Assembly (NCBI GenBank): GCA_037783415.1
Contig: JAZGTN010000044.1
Location: 3,481,501 to 3,545,500, forward strand
Reading direction: 5' to 3'
Length of the DNA stretch: 64,000 bases
Source of the DNA: Leptasterias polaris
Lineage: Eukaryota; Echinodermata; Asteroidea; Forcipulatida; Asteriidae
Below are positions 11,580 through 23,500 of this stretch, piece by piece. Numbering within the stretch: position 1 is the first letter of the stretch; each line of letters begins with the position of its first letter. The translations under genes were made by a program, and so were the position numbers. The notes under the pieces were generated by a model. It did no database searches, had not been told where the DNA came from, and saw only the letters and a program-made list of their open reading frames with translations.

Positions 11580-14500
11580 ATGGCAACCAAAGAAGCATTC
11601 ATCGCCGCTATCGACATTGGCACAACCACCATACGATGTCATATTTACAATGAAAAGGCTGAACTTAAAGGGAGTGGAACTCAAAAGGTTTGTATTTGCT
11701 CGTTATGTTCTTGTATTCATCACCACTTCGGATGACGTCTCTATATATGTCAAACTTTTCCAAACTAGGCGGGCATTTATAAATGTCTGCAACAACTTTG
11801 GAGCTTAAATTTTCTTTGCCAGGCAGTTGACCATTGACGTGCATATTCACCCGAACATTCAGGTTGTGTAGCGTGCACAGGCATGCTCCTACTGTGCTAC
11901 CCTTAGTTTCCCCGTTCAAAGAGGGGTGGGTGATACTGGAAATCATGCTCGAAGTCTCCCTTGTTTCGGGGTTTATTGTCTAATCTCTGATACCAGACCT
12001 TTTTACTTTTGTTATACAAATGTGGCTTACAAGTCAATGGGACTAATTCCGAGTGTTCAGATTCCAACATACGACAGTAGATAATTGGCCGTGACTTATG
12101 TCTGTGGTTTTGCAATTGACAGTTACCATTATAACATTATAACTTGTCTTTCCTTTTTCAAAACAGGTTTCCATTGTGACACTGACACTTTCGAAGGAAA
12201 ATTATTACTCCAGAAGTTCCGATCACTTAAATGATTTTTTTTTACTTCCGATGTGGTTAAAGTTCTGGTCTTTTGCATTTTCTTGTATTGTAATGTGTTG
12301 AGAGTAGATTCTTCTGAGAACATAGATCTATGAGTTTTAAATGTTAACACTTTAGGAAGGCAATTGAATCAGGTAAATGCGTTTACACTATGCCCGATAT
12401 GTGGCAGTCATGTCATTGTCAAGTGTTATTTAAAGCTTTGCATAAAGCTTTGCAAGTAACTATCCCTTAACCTCCTGCAACAACCCTCACCTCCTCGGAC
12501 ATCATCCTACATGTATGGCGGCAGAGCCTTCAGTATCGCAGCCCCCTCCTTATGGAACAAGCTTCCATCACATCTTAGGGACTGTTCATGTATTGACATT
12601 TTTAAGCGTCATTTGAAGACCTACCTTTTTAGGCAATATTATTTTAATTAATTGAATATAGTTTCCTTTTAACTGTTATTGTAGCTTTGTATCAAATTTT
12701 CACTGGCTGGTCCAGACTGCCTTGAACAAATTTTTGTAATTGTCTTTTTTAATTTGGAATTTGCTTTTTACCTTTGTATTTAGCGCTTTGAGGCCTTTTT
12801 GGCAATTTGGCGCTTTATAAATATCTTTTTATTATTATTATTATTATTAACTATAACTTGCTAACTGGCGGTTCACAGTGTACAACCATGTAAGTGTACA
12901 TCTCTTTAGAGAGGAGTGTTTGCTCTGAAAAGAGACGATGTGGACTTAGCGTTTCAAACACACATTTCGAACACACACCCATCCAGCAGCCAACAAGGCC
13001 AACTCCCACACATCACTGGTCAAGAACAGCTTAGATCCTGTCCAAATGTGCATCCCTCCCCCCCAGTCCTACTTAAGCTTTGGAATCAGCAGCAGTCCAG
13101 CTTCCTCACAAAAGAGACATTATAAGTTGTTCCGCACGTTACTGGTTACAGTCATGTCATGTTTGCATTGCTTTGTTCAAGCCTCCATTCGAGTTCTGTA
13201 TCAATATATTTAAGTATTTTTATTAACTCAGATGCAGGTTCATCGTCCTGCTCATGGGAGAGTTGAGATTGAACCTGACAGTCTATGGAAGCAGTTCACA
13301 ACAGTGGTTAAAGAAGCAATTGCAGGTAAATGTGGCCTGTCCTGGCCAAGCGTTTAAGAGCACCGTACTCAAGCTCTGGTGTTTCTGATCAGCAGAGTAT
13401 GGGTTCGAATCCTGGTCATGAGAGTTGTGTCCTTCGGATGGGACATGAAGCTAGGGTTGGTAATGCACAGAAAAGAACGCCTGGAACACTTATCACGGAA
13501 GAGTAGCCTAGGTTAACCCCGGTGTTTCTGGTTCACATAGCAAGCACCCTTGTTTACAGGTTTCCTCGGGCTTACAAGCTACAGTGATTAAGTTCACTTA
13601 TGAGGCATCTTTGGTTTTATTACCAAAAATATCTAACGATAATAGATCCAGTCATTCTTTTTCCCTGTGTATATTGAGTGTCTGTACCTTTTAGAAATAT
13701 TTTTATTGGCAGACTGAACCTTTAGGTTTCCTCCTCAGTATAGCCTTCTCCATATCTATTTTGTATATCTTTTGTGTGTAAATTTTGATTAAACTTGTGG
13801 AGAGAAATAAAATAATAAATAATACATAAATTTAGTTGTTCAATTCTCAATAGACTCTCAGTCTCCTTCAGTCCATGGCAAAATGTCACGTTCAGTTTTT
13901 CACTTTTTTGCAAATCTTGCCAAGCATTTCTGTCACATGATGTCATTCTTGGCCAACCGTAACATGGTAAAGGAGTACATGTTCTAGGATTAACCAGTGC
14001 TCTGCTAAATTTGGATTTAAAATATTTTCTGCTTAATCAGTTTATGAAATTGAGCCGACTTAATAAAAAATGTACATTTTGAGAGCAAAATATCTCCATA
14101 AATTCTTACAATTCAGTGCATGGTTTTTGTTAAATATGTCTGCAAAGGGTTCTTATTTTCATTTTGTTCTGCTCTTTACCTCTGCCATCCAATCTCCACA
14201 ATTCCCAACCCCCTTGCCGTCCCAACAACCCTCAACCCCTTTTGCCTGTAGATGCTGGCTTAGTAGCAGTCCAAATCATCGCCATGGGAATATCAACACT
14301 GAGAGCTACATTTATCACATGGAATAGGTACGTGACTGTGAACATGAAGTGATTATTTAATTCTTGTATTTTAGGAAAATGTTATCAACTGGAGCGAACC
14401 ATTCCAGGCCTAACACCAACATTTTCTATAACCGTTCCAGGCCTCGCACCAACTTTTTCTATAACCGTTCCAGGCCTCGCACCAACATTTTCTATAACCG

Positions 14501-17500
14501 TTCCAGGCCTCGCACCAACTTTTTCTATAACCGTTCCAGGCCTTGCACCAAGTTTTTCTATAACCGTTCCGGGCCTAGCACCAACTTTTTCTATAACCAT
14601 TCCAGGCCTCGCACCAACTCTTTCTATAACCATTCCAGGCCTCGCACCAACTCTTTCTATAACCATTCCAGGCCTCGCACCAACTCTTTCTATAACCATT
14701 CCAGGCCTCGCACCAACTCTTTCTGTAACCATTCCAGGCCTCGCACCAACTTTTTCTATAACCGTTCCATTCCAGGCCTTGCAGTCGCATCAACTTTTAC
14801 TAAAACCACTCCAGGCCTCGCAACAACTTTTTCTAAAACCATTTCAGGCCTCGCACCAACTCTTTCTATAACCATTAGCGTGCCCCTTCAAAAGGGAAGT
14901 TCAATGCCTGGGGCTGGTTAGATCAGTTGGAAGAGTACTGGTGCAGCTTTCTTGAATGAATTTTTGAATGAATATACACATCAAGAACTTGTTTGTTTGT
15001 TTGTTTGTTTGCAGAGAGACCGGTGAACCTTACCACAACTTCATTTGTTGGAATGATACGAGGGCCGAAAAATATGTAGAAAGCATCAATCACTCGTTGA
15101 GCTTCAAGGTAAGTTTTGAACTTCTTATTTTTGTAAATTCACTATTGTTGGGTCTAAAAAAATATCTTTGGTGCTTGATATTTGGCATGGTGAACCCCCC
15201 CCCCCCCCCCAATTGTGTCTTTATAGTGTTCTGGGAATCTCAGGAATTCGTTAGAGAATTTCTTTCTTTTTTTGGGGTTGGGGCGGGGGTTACTTCTGTA
15301 CAAGAGAAAAAGAGTGTTAAAATATGGGGAAAATTTGGAAGGACACTCTGTGCCAAATAGCGAGCATGGTATTTAAATATGAGCAACTTTGACTTCTGAC
15401 TTATACTATGTTATTAATTTTGTGTTATGTTTTTTTTCTTTATTTCATTTAGTGTTTACAAAAAGGATCCAAGTTTGCGTACTTCTTCTCCAGAATGCGG
15501 CGATTCGAGGCTGGTGGCATCTTCACGTTTACATCTCAACACGTAAGTCAAAAGTTTAAATTGGTCTTGTCCTCTTGTCCCACTTCAGGGTAGGGTCATA
15601 GATTGATTTTTTAAATCAGAATGTTGATACATAGGCAAAACTGTTACAAAAGATACATAAAAGTCCTATGTGAAAGTTTCAGCTGAATACAGTGGCTACT
15701 TGCTGAGAAAACAGCTAAAGACTGTCATGGTATTTTTACATGAACATCAAACCATCCACCTTTAGCTAGGTGACAGCGGGTACCAACCGTTTCTCTTGCT
15801 GCAGACTTCGCAAACGGACACCAACCCTCAGAAGTCTGAGAAACGATTCATGCATGATTCAAATGTTTTCATTGATTTCTAATCAATGGGGCCATTTTAG
15901 ACGGAATAATTTCGCAGGATGCTTACTACCTTTGTAACAAGTAATCTTACGGATAGAAGTTATACAATTTGTTTTCGGACTCATTAGCAAAATGATGACC
16001 CTACCTCAATTTGGAAATGGTTCCCTGGGTCCAATTTCATAGAGCTGCTTAAGCAGAAAATATTGCTTAACAGTTGTCTGCTAAGCAGAAATGAGCAGGA
16101 TACCAGTCACAAATTGTACATGTAACATGGTAGTTTGGTTGGTAACCTTATTCTGGTAAGCAAACCTTTGTTGTGCTTAGGTACTTTTTGTGCTTAAGCA
16201 GCTCTATGAAATTGGGCCCCTGGCTGGCTGGACAACTAAGGGTATGTTGTAGGAGAACAACTTTTTCTCCCAGCTCATTGTGCATGAGTTCTCTTTTCCA
16301 CTGTCTAAACTGAACTCTACACAAATGTACCTAGTCTAGTAACCGACCCTTATGCCTGGTTTGACAGCATCAATACACACATTATGACCAAGTCACCAAG
16401 CCTGTCATCTGAAGGACAACAGCCTTTTACCCTGTAGTTACCAGTTTTTGGGTGGGAGATTCGAGGACGGAGGATGTAGAGGGTTTCTGGGTGGAGATTC
16501 GAGGACGGAGGATGTAGAGGGTTTCTGGGTGGAGATTCGAGGACGGAGGATGTGGAGGGTTTCTGGGTGGAGATTCGAGGACGGAGGATGTAGAGGGTTT
16601 CTGGGTGGAGATTCGAGGACGGAGGATGTAGAGGGTTTCTGGGTGGAGATTCGAGGACGGAGGATGTGGAGGGTTTCTGGGTGGAGATTCGAGGACGGAG
16701 GATGTGGAGGGTTTCTGGGTGGAGATTCGAGGACGGAGGATGTGGAGGGTTTCTGGGTGGAGATTCGAGGACGGAGGATGTGGAGGGTTTCTGGGTGGAG
16801 ATTCGAGGACGGAGGATGTGGAGGGTTTCTGGGTGGAGATTCGAGGACGGAGGATGTGGAGGGTTTCTGGGTGGAGATTCGAGGACGGAGGATGTAGAGG
16901 GTTTCTGGGTGGAGATTTGAGGACGGAGGATGTGGAGGGTTTCTGGGTGGAGATTTGAGGACGGAGGATGTGGAGGGTTTCTGGGTGGAGATTCGAGGAC
17001 GGAGGATGTGGAGGGTTTCTGGGTGGAGATTCGAGGACGGAGGATGTGGAGGGTTTCTGGGTGGAGATTCGAGGACGGAGGATGTGGAGGGTTTCTGGGT
17101 GGAGATTCGAGGACGGAGGATGTGGAGGGTTTCTGGGTGGAGATTCGAGGACGGAGGACGGAGGATGTGGAGGGTTTCTGGGTGGAGATTCGAGGACGGA
17201 GGATGTGGAGGGTTTCTGGGTGGAGATTTGAGGACGGAGGATGTGGAAGGTTTCTGGGTGGAGATTTGAGGACGGAGGATGTGGAGGGTTTCTGGGTGGA
17301 GATCTGAGGACGGAGGATGTCGAGGGTTTCTGGGTGGAGATTTGAGGACGGAGGGTTTCTGGGTGGAGATTCGAGGACGGAGGATGTCGAGGGTTTCTGG
17401 GTGGAGATTTGAGGACGGAGGGTTTCTGGGTGGAGATTCGAGGACGGAGGATGTGGAGGGTTTCTGGGTGGAGGGTTTCTGGGTGGAGATTCGAGGACGG

Positions 17501-20500
17501 AGGATGTGGAGGGTTTCTGGGTGGAGATTCGAGGACGGAGGATGTGGAGGGTTTCTGGGTGGAGATTCGAGGACGGAGGATGTGGAGGGTTTCTGGGTGG
17601 AGATTCGAGGACGGAGGGTTTCTGGGTGGAGATTCGAGGACGGAGCATGTGGTGGGTTTCTGGGTGGAGATTCGAGGACAGAGGAAGTGGAGGGTTTCTG
17701 GGTGGAGATTCGAGGACGGAGGATGTGGAGGGTTTCTGGGTGGAGATTCGAGGACGGAGGATGTGGAGGGTTTCTGGGTGGAGATTCGAGGACGGAGGAT
17801 GTAGAGGGTTTCTGGGTGGAGATTCGAGGACGGAGGATGTGGAGGGTTTCTGGGTGGAGATTCGAGGACAGAGGATGTGGAGGGTTTCTGGGTGGAGATT
17901 CGAGGACGGAGGATGTGGAGGGTTTCTGGGTGGAGATTCGAGGACGGAGGATGTGGAGGGTTTCTGGGTGGAGATTCGAGGACGGAGGATGTGGAGGGTT
18001 TCTGGGTGGAGATTCGAGGACGGAGGATGTCGAGGGTTTCTGGGTGGAGATTTGAGGACGGAGGGTTTCTGGGTGGAGATTTGAGGACGGAGGGTTTCTG
18101 GGTGGAGATTCGAGGACGGAGGATGTGGAGGGTTTCTGGGTGGAGATTCGAGGACGGAGGATGTGGAGGGTTTCTGGGTGGAGATTCGAGGACGGAGGAT
18201 GTGGAGGGTTTCTGGGTGGAGATTCGAGGACGGAGGATGTGGAGGGTTTCTGGGTGGAGATTCGAGGACGGAGGATGTGGAGGGTTTCTGGGTGGAGATT
18301 CGAGGACGGAGGATGTCGAGGGTTTCTGGGTGGAGATTTGAGGACGGAGGGTTTCTGGGTGGAGATTCGAGGACGGAGGATGTGGAGGGTTTCTGGGTGG
18401 AGATTCGAGGACGGAGGATGTGGAGGGTTTCTGGGTGGAGATTCGAGGACGGAGGATGTGGAGGGTTTCTGGGTGGAGATTCGAGGACGGAGGATGTGGA
18501 GGGTTTCTGGGTGGAGATTCGAGGACGGAGGGTTTCTGGGTGGAGATTCGAGGACGGAGCATGTGGTGGGTTTCTGGGTGGAGATTCGAGGACAGAGGAA
18601 GTGGAGGGTTTCTGGGTGGAGATTCGAGGACGGAGGATGTGGAGGGTTTCTGGGTGGAGATTCGAGGACAGAGGATGTGGAGGGTTTCTGGGTGGAGATT
18701 CGAGGACGGAGGATGTGGAGGGTTTCTGGGTGGAGATTCGAGGACGGAGGATGTGGAGGGTTTCTGGGTGGAGATTCGAGGACGGAGGATGTGGAGGGTT
18801 TCTGGGTGGAGATTCGAGGACGGAGCATGTGGAGGGTTTCTGGGTGGAGATTCGAGGACGGAGCATGTGGAGGGTTTCTGGGTGGAGATTCGAGGACGGA
18901 GCATGTGGAGGGTTTCTGGGTGGACATTCGAGGACGGAGCATGTGGAGGGTTTCTGGGTGGACATTCGAGGACGGAGCATGTGGAGGGTTTCTGGGTGGA
19001 GATTCGAGGACGGAGCATGTGGAGGGTTTCTGGGTGGAGATTCGAGGACGGAGCATGTGGAGGGTTTCTGGGTGGAGATTCGAGGACGGAGCATGTGGAG
19101 GGTTTCTGGGTGGAGATTCGAGGACGGAGCATGTGGAGGGTTTCTGGGTGGAGATTCGAGGACGGAGCATGTGGAGGGTTTCTGGGTGGAGATTCGAGGA
19201 CGGAGCATGTGGAGGGTTTCTGGGTGGAGATTCGAGGACGGAGCATGTGGAGGGTTTCTGGGTGGAGATTCGAGGACGGAGCATGTGGAGGGTTTCTGGG
19301 TGGAGATTCGAGGACGGAGCATGTGGAGGGTTTCTGGGTGGAGATTCGAGGACGGAGCATGTGGAGGGTTTCTGGGTGGAGATTCGAGGATGGAGCATGT
19401 GGAGGGTTTCTGGGTGGAATTTCGAGGACGGAGCATGTGGAGGGTTTCTGGGTGGAGATTCGAGGACGGAGCATGTGGAGGGTTTCTGGGTGGAGATTCG
19501 AGGACGGAGCATGTGGAGGGTTTCTGGGTGGAGATTCGAGGACGGAGCATGTGGAGGGTTTCTGGGTGGAGATTCGAGGACGGAGCATGTGGAGGGTTTC
19601 TGGGTGGAGATTCGAGGACGGAGCATGTGGAGGGTTTCTGGGTGGAGATTCGAGGACGGAGCATGTGGAGGGTTTCTGGGTGGAGATTCGAGGACGGAGC
19701 ATGTGGAGGGTTTCTGGGTGGAGATTCGAGGACGGAGCATGTGGAGGGTTTCTGGGTGGAGATTCGAGGACGGAGGGTTTCTGGGTGGAGATTCGAGGTT
19801 GGAGCATGTGGAGGGTTTCTGGGTGGAGATTCGAGGACGGAGCATGTGGAGGGTTTCTGGGTGGAGATTCGAGGACGGAGCATGTGGAGGGTTTCTGGGT
19901 GGAGATTCGAGGACGGAGGGTTTCTGGGTGGAGATTCGAGGACGGAGCATGTGGAGGGTTTCTGGGTGGAGATTCGAGGATGGAGCATGTGGAGGGTTTC
20001 TGGGTGGAGATTTGAGGACGGAGGATGTGGAGGGTTTCTGGGTGGAGATTCGAGGACGGAGGATGTGGAGGGTTTCTGGGTGGAGATTCGAGGACGGGTT
20101 TTAGTCCCGATTGGGTCACTTGTGTCCTTGAGCAAGATACTTTACCATAATTGCTTTGTCTTTCAGATGGGACATAATGCTGTTGGTCGCATGTACTAGG
20201 ATTTGGTAGTGGAAGAGTTTTCACTCACTGAAATATATATTACTGACAATAATATTAATAATCAATATATTTCAAACCTCTTCTTTTGAAGGTATCTATT
20301 CGACTATCATGGGTGCTGGAAAACATGCCAGAGGTAAGGGTTGATGTGGCTGGCTGCCAAAGGCGCCCTTGCATGCGTGCGGCTCAAACACGCTGTAGCT
20401 GCGTCGTTCGCATTTCAGCTTCTCAGCTGCGAATTAGGATGATTAGCCTCCCAAATTATTGTTATTTATATTGACTCCTCGCAGATGCGAAACACTCCTC

Positions 20501-23500
20501 TGCAAAATGCGCGCCTACCATTTCCATCATTCCGAGGGTCAACTTCTTTGTCTACATTTTGACCAGTTGACACCCAAAGTGGTTGCACGTGTCAATGTGC
20601 TGGGCGTCGTGCAAGTGGTCAAAGGCAATGCTGATTTCACTATAATGCACCTAACAGTCTCAGTTTATTGTCAAGAGAGTTTCTCTGTGGTATTTATAAA
20701 TGGACTGTTTAATAAAAAGTACATTTTGCATTTTAATTCCCCTTGTTCATTTTCAACTCCATTTTGTAGGTTAAGGAAGACGCTCTGAATAACAAACTCA
20801 TGTTCGGAACTATTGAAACGTGGCTGGTGTGGAAACTCACAAAAGGTTGGTCAAACGAAAGCTCTTCCTTTTTTTTCACTGTTCTGTTTCTGGCTCTCAA
20901 ACAAATACAAGAGGACGTATCTGGCAAAACTGATATAGCTTTTTTAATTATTTTGTTTGCCAGGAAAAGTGCATGCCACCGATGTTTCAAATATATCTGC
21001 AACGGGTTTGTACGACATGTACAAGGTGAGACTCTTTCTCTATAATACACGTGATAATTTTACTACTGCAGTGGAAACAGGCCTGGAATTACACGGAGGC
21101 CACGGAGGCCATGGCCTTCGTTGCCCTGGTCTTGGCCTTGGTGCCCCTTCAAAAGATTCCCATAGCCTTTAAGATTTTCCAATGGAAGTGCCCTTTGCAA
21201 AATGAAAATGGCCTTGCCCTCTTAAAGATAAAATTCCAGGCCTGAGTGGAAATAAGCTTCTATACAATGTACAAAATGGCGATAAAAACTTTTGTGTATT
21301 TTTTCCCCCTTGTTTTTCAGAATTCTGTTTTATATAAGCAACGATCTGGGTCAAAGTTCATTGCTCTGCTTACCGCAAAATTCTGGGTTTTTTTTCATGA
21401 GATGTAAGCGCAGAATTCCTTGATAAGCAGAGCCATGAAATTGAGCCCCGATGTGGAGAAAATTTGACAGTTATTGTTTGTTGTACTATTATTGACAACA
21501 AGGATTCGGAATAAATTCAAATTCCTGAGAATCCGAAAATACAAAGAAGACATGATAGGAGGGGGTACACCATGCCACATATCGATCACCAAATGCACAA
21601 ACAAGATCAAATTAAGACAATGGAAAATGCATAGCGGAGACAAAGATAAACAAATTTCACCCAGTTCAGGGTATGATGTAATGGTTTACCCTGGTTTACT
21701 GAGGCACATGTACTTCAGTGATGATTTCCATGTGTTTTTTTTTTATCCGTTGGAAAATCTTGAAATCTATGGAGCACTTTTGAAGGGGCACAAAGGCCAA
21801 GATCAGGGGCAACACAGGCCATGGCCTCTGTGTAATTTAATGCCTGGTTTGTGTTACATCAAAGGCTGTTTTCTAAAACAAAAGCAGTTTAACTACGTAG
21901 AAGTTAAACAAAAGAGTACTCTCTTTTTTGTTGTTTATAAATCTAGAATGACTGGAACACCATTCACACTGGATACTTGGGGATTCCCCTCAATATCATG
22001 CCGGAGGTTAAAGACACAAGGTGAGTGTAATCCCAATGGTAGACTTTGCAGCACTAGGTGACACCAGACATACTTACCAGGTAAATTTCTATTGTTTACA
22101 GAGTTCTGAGGATGTGCACATTTCCAAGAACGATGGAATTATCTGGCAATTTTGCTGCAGTAGCAATAACGGAACAAATATCTTGTTTAAAAGGACGTGT
22201 CATAGATTGGTTTTTTCAGTGTAATGCTGATTTACGTTTTCTCAACAAGTAGACACTGTATTCAGCTGAAACTTTCACATTGTGTCTTTCTTGACGATTG
22301 TGTCAATAAATCAGCGTTGACACCAATCGATGATCTTACCCACAAGCTAACCGGATCCCCTGTTTATAGCAGGGACACCAAAGTTGAAAAAAAGTGCACT
22401 GTTGTGGCAGTGCAAATAACATTTAAAATGTTGTTTCAATTGTTGTTATTTACAGTGATGACTATGGCCAGTGTGATCCAGAAGTCTTTGGTGCGCCAAT
22501 TCCTATTAAAGCTGTGGTAAGATCTCTTATATTGTGTCTGTGCAAATGCCTTGTTTCTTCTAAAATAGCACTTAGAAATTGTCAAAATGTTGTATCTTTC
22601 CTTACACTAAACAAGTATAACGATTTTGCGCTGTTGCAACATTATAAGCTTGAACAAATTTGTACTTTAAATTTTTTGCTTTCACGTACCTCTTGTTCCC
22701 TACATTTTGTCCTGCCCAGAACTCACTGTTCTACTTTTATCAAGTAATAAACCACAAGGGAAACTGACTGTGTAAATTTTTAAATGATTTGGGGCTGAAC
22801 AAAGAAAAATTTACTGGAGCGAGATTTGAACCAACATCCTCCGGCGTTAAAATAGTGTGGTAAAGTATGGGAATCTTTGGGAGGGGGTACCCTCTGCCCC
22901 CATTTCGGGCATGGTTTAAAATTGACTAGAGCATATTGGGGGTCTCTCTATTATGTCAATATCTTTGTTCAGGGGTATCAGTCAAGCCAGTTATCTGAAT
23001 CAAGACTTTTTTATGTTTGTTTAATGAAAAATTTGCTATTGAATTTGAGGCATTGCTTGGTGAGGTATCAATGTATATTTGGTTTGTGGTAACACCATGT
23101 GTATATCTACTTGCTAGGTAGATTTTGTTCTTTGAGAACTTGTCTTGCTATTTATTCTACTGCCGCGGAGTAGATTATTCGGACTTCGGGAGACTTCTCA
23201 GTTCTGAAAAGAACTGTCCAGCTTATTAACTACTACCTGGGCGGGAGGTAGGAAATCGGCCGGGACTACTACTTCCGCTTTGTTGATCGGGGGGACTTCT
23301 CGTTATTAACTTCACTGCCGCGGAGTGAGTTTTAATAGGTCTCAACGTTTCGACTAGCTTGCTCTAGTCATTGTCAGGAGACTGAAAAAATTGCGGTTAT
23401 CTTCTTCAGATATGAAGAAGTCATGATCTTTGATCTACTTCTCTAACTGTGAGGATACCATTCCCATATGCTTATTAAAATTTGAAACTAATCAAGTTAC

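Noticed and set aside
16447..20098. CRISPR-like array
   Set aside because: Units are contiguous with no unique spacers, and the genome is eukaryotic. The same holds for the 23-bp, 33-bp and 63-bp arrays.
16350..20224. Open frames of up to 1,265 residues on both strands across the 38-bp array
   Set aside because: A 38-bp unit shifts frame every copy and happens to lack stops in nearly all frames; frames on both strands are equally open and the array lies between GK5 exons 5 and 6.
21474..22061. 195-residue plus-strand frame
   Set aside because: It only partly overlaps GK5 exon 9, runs through intron and the repeat at 21778-21846, and has no recognisable domain.
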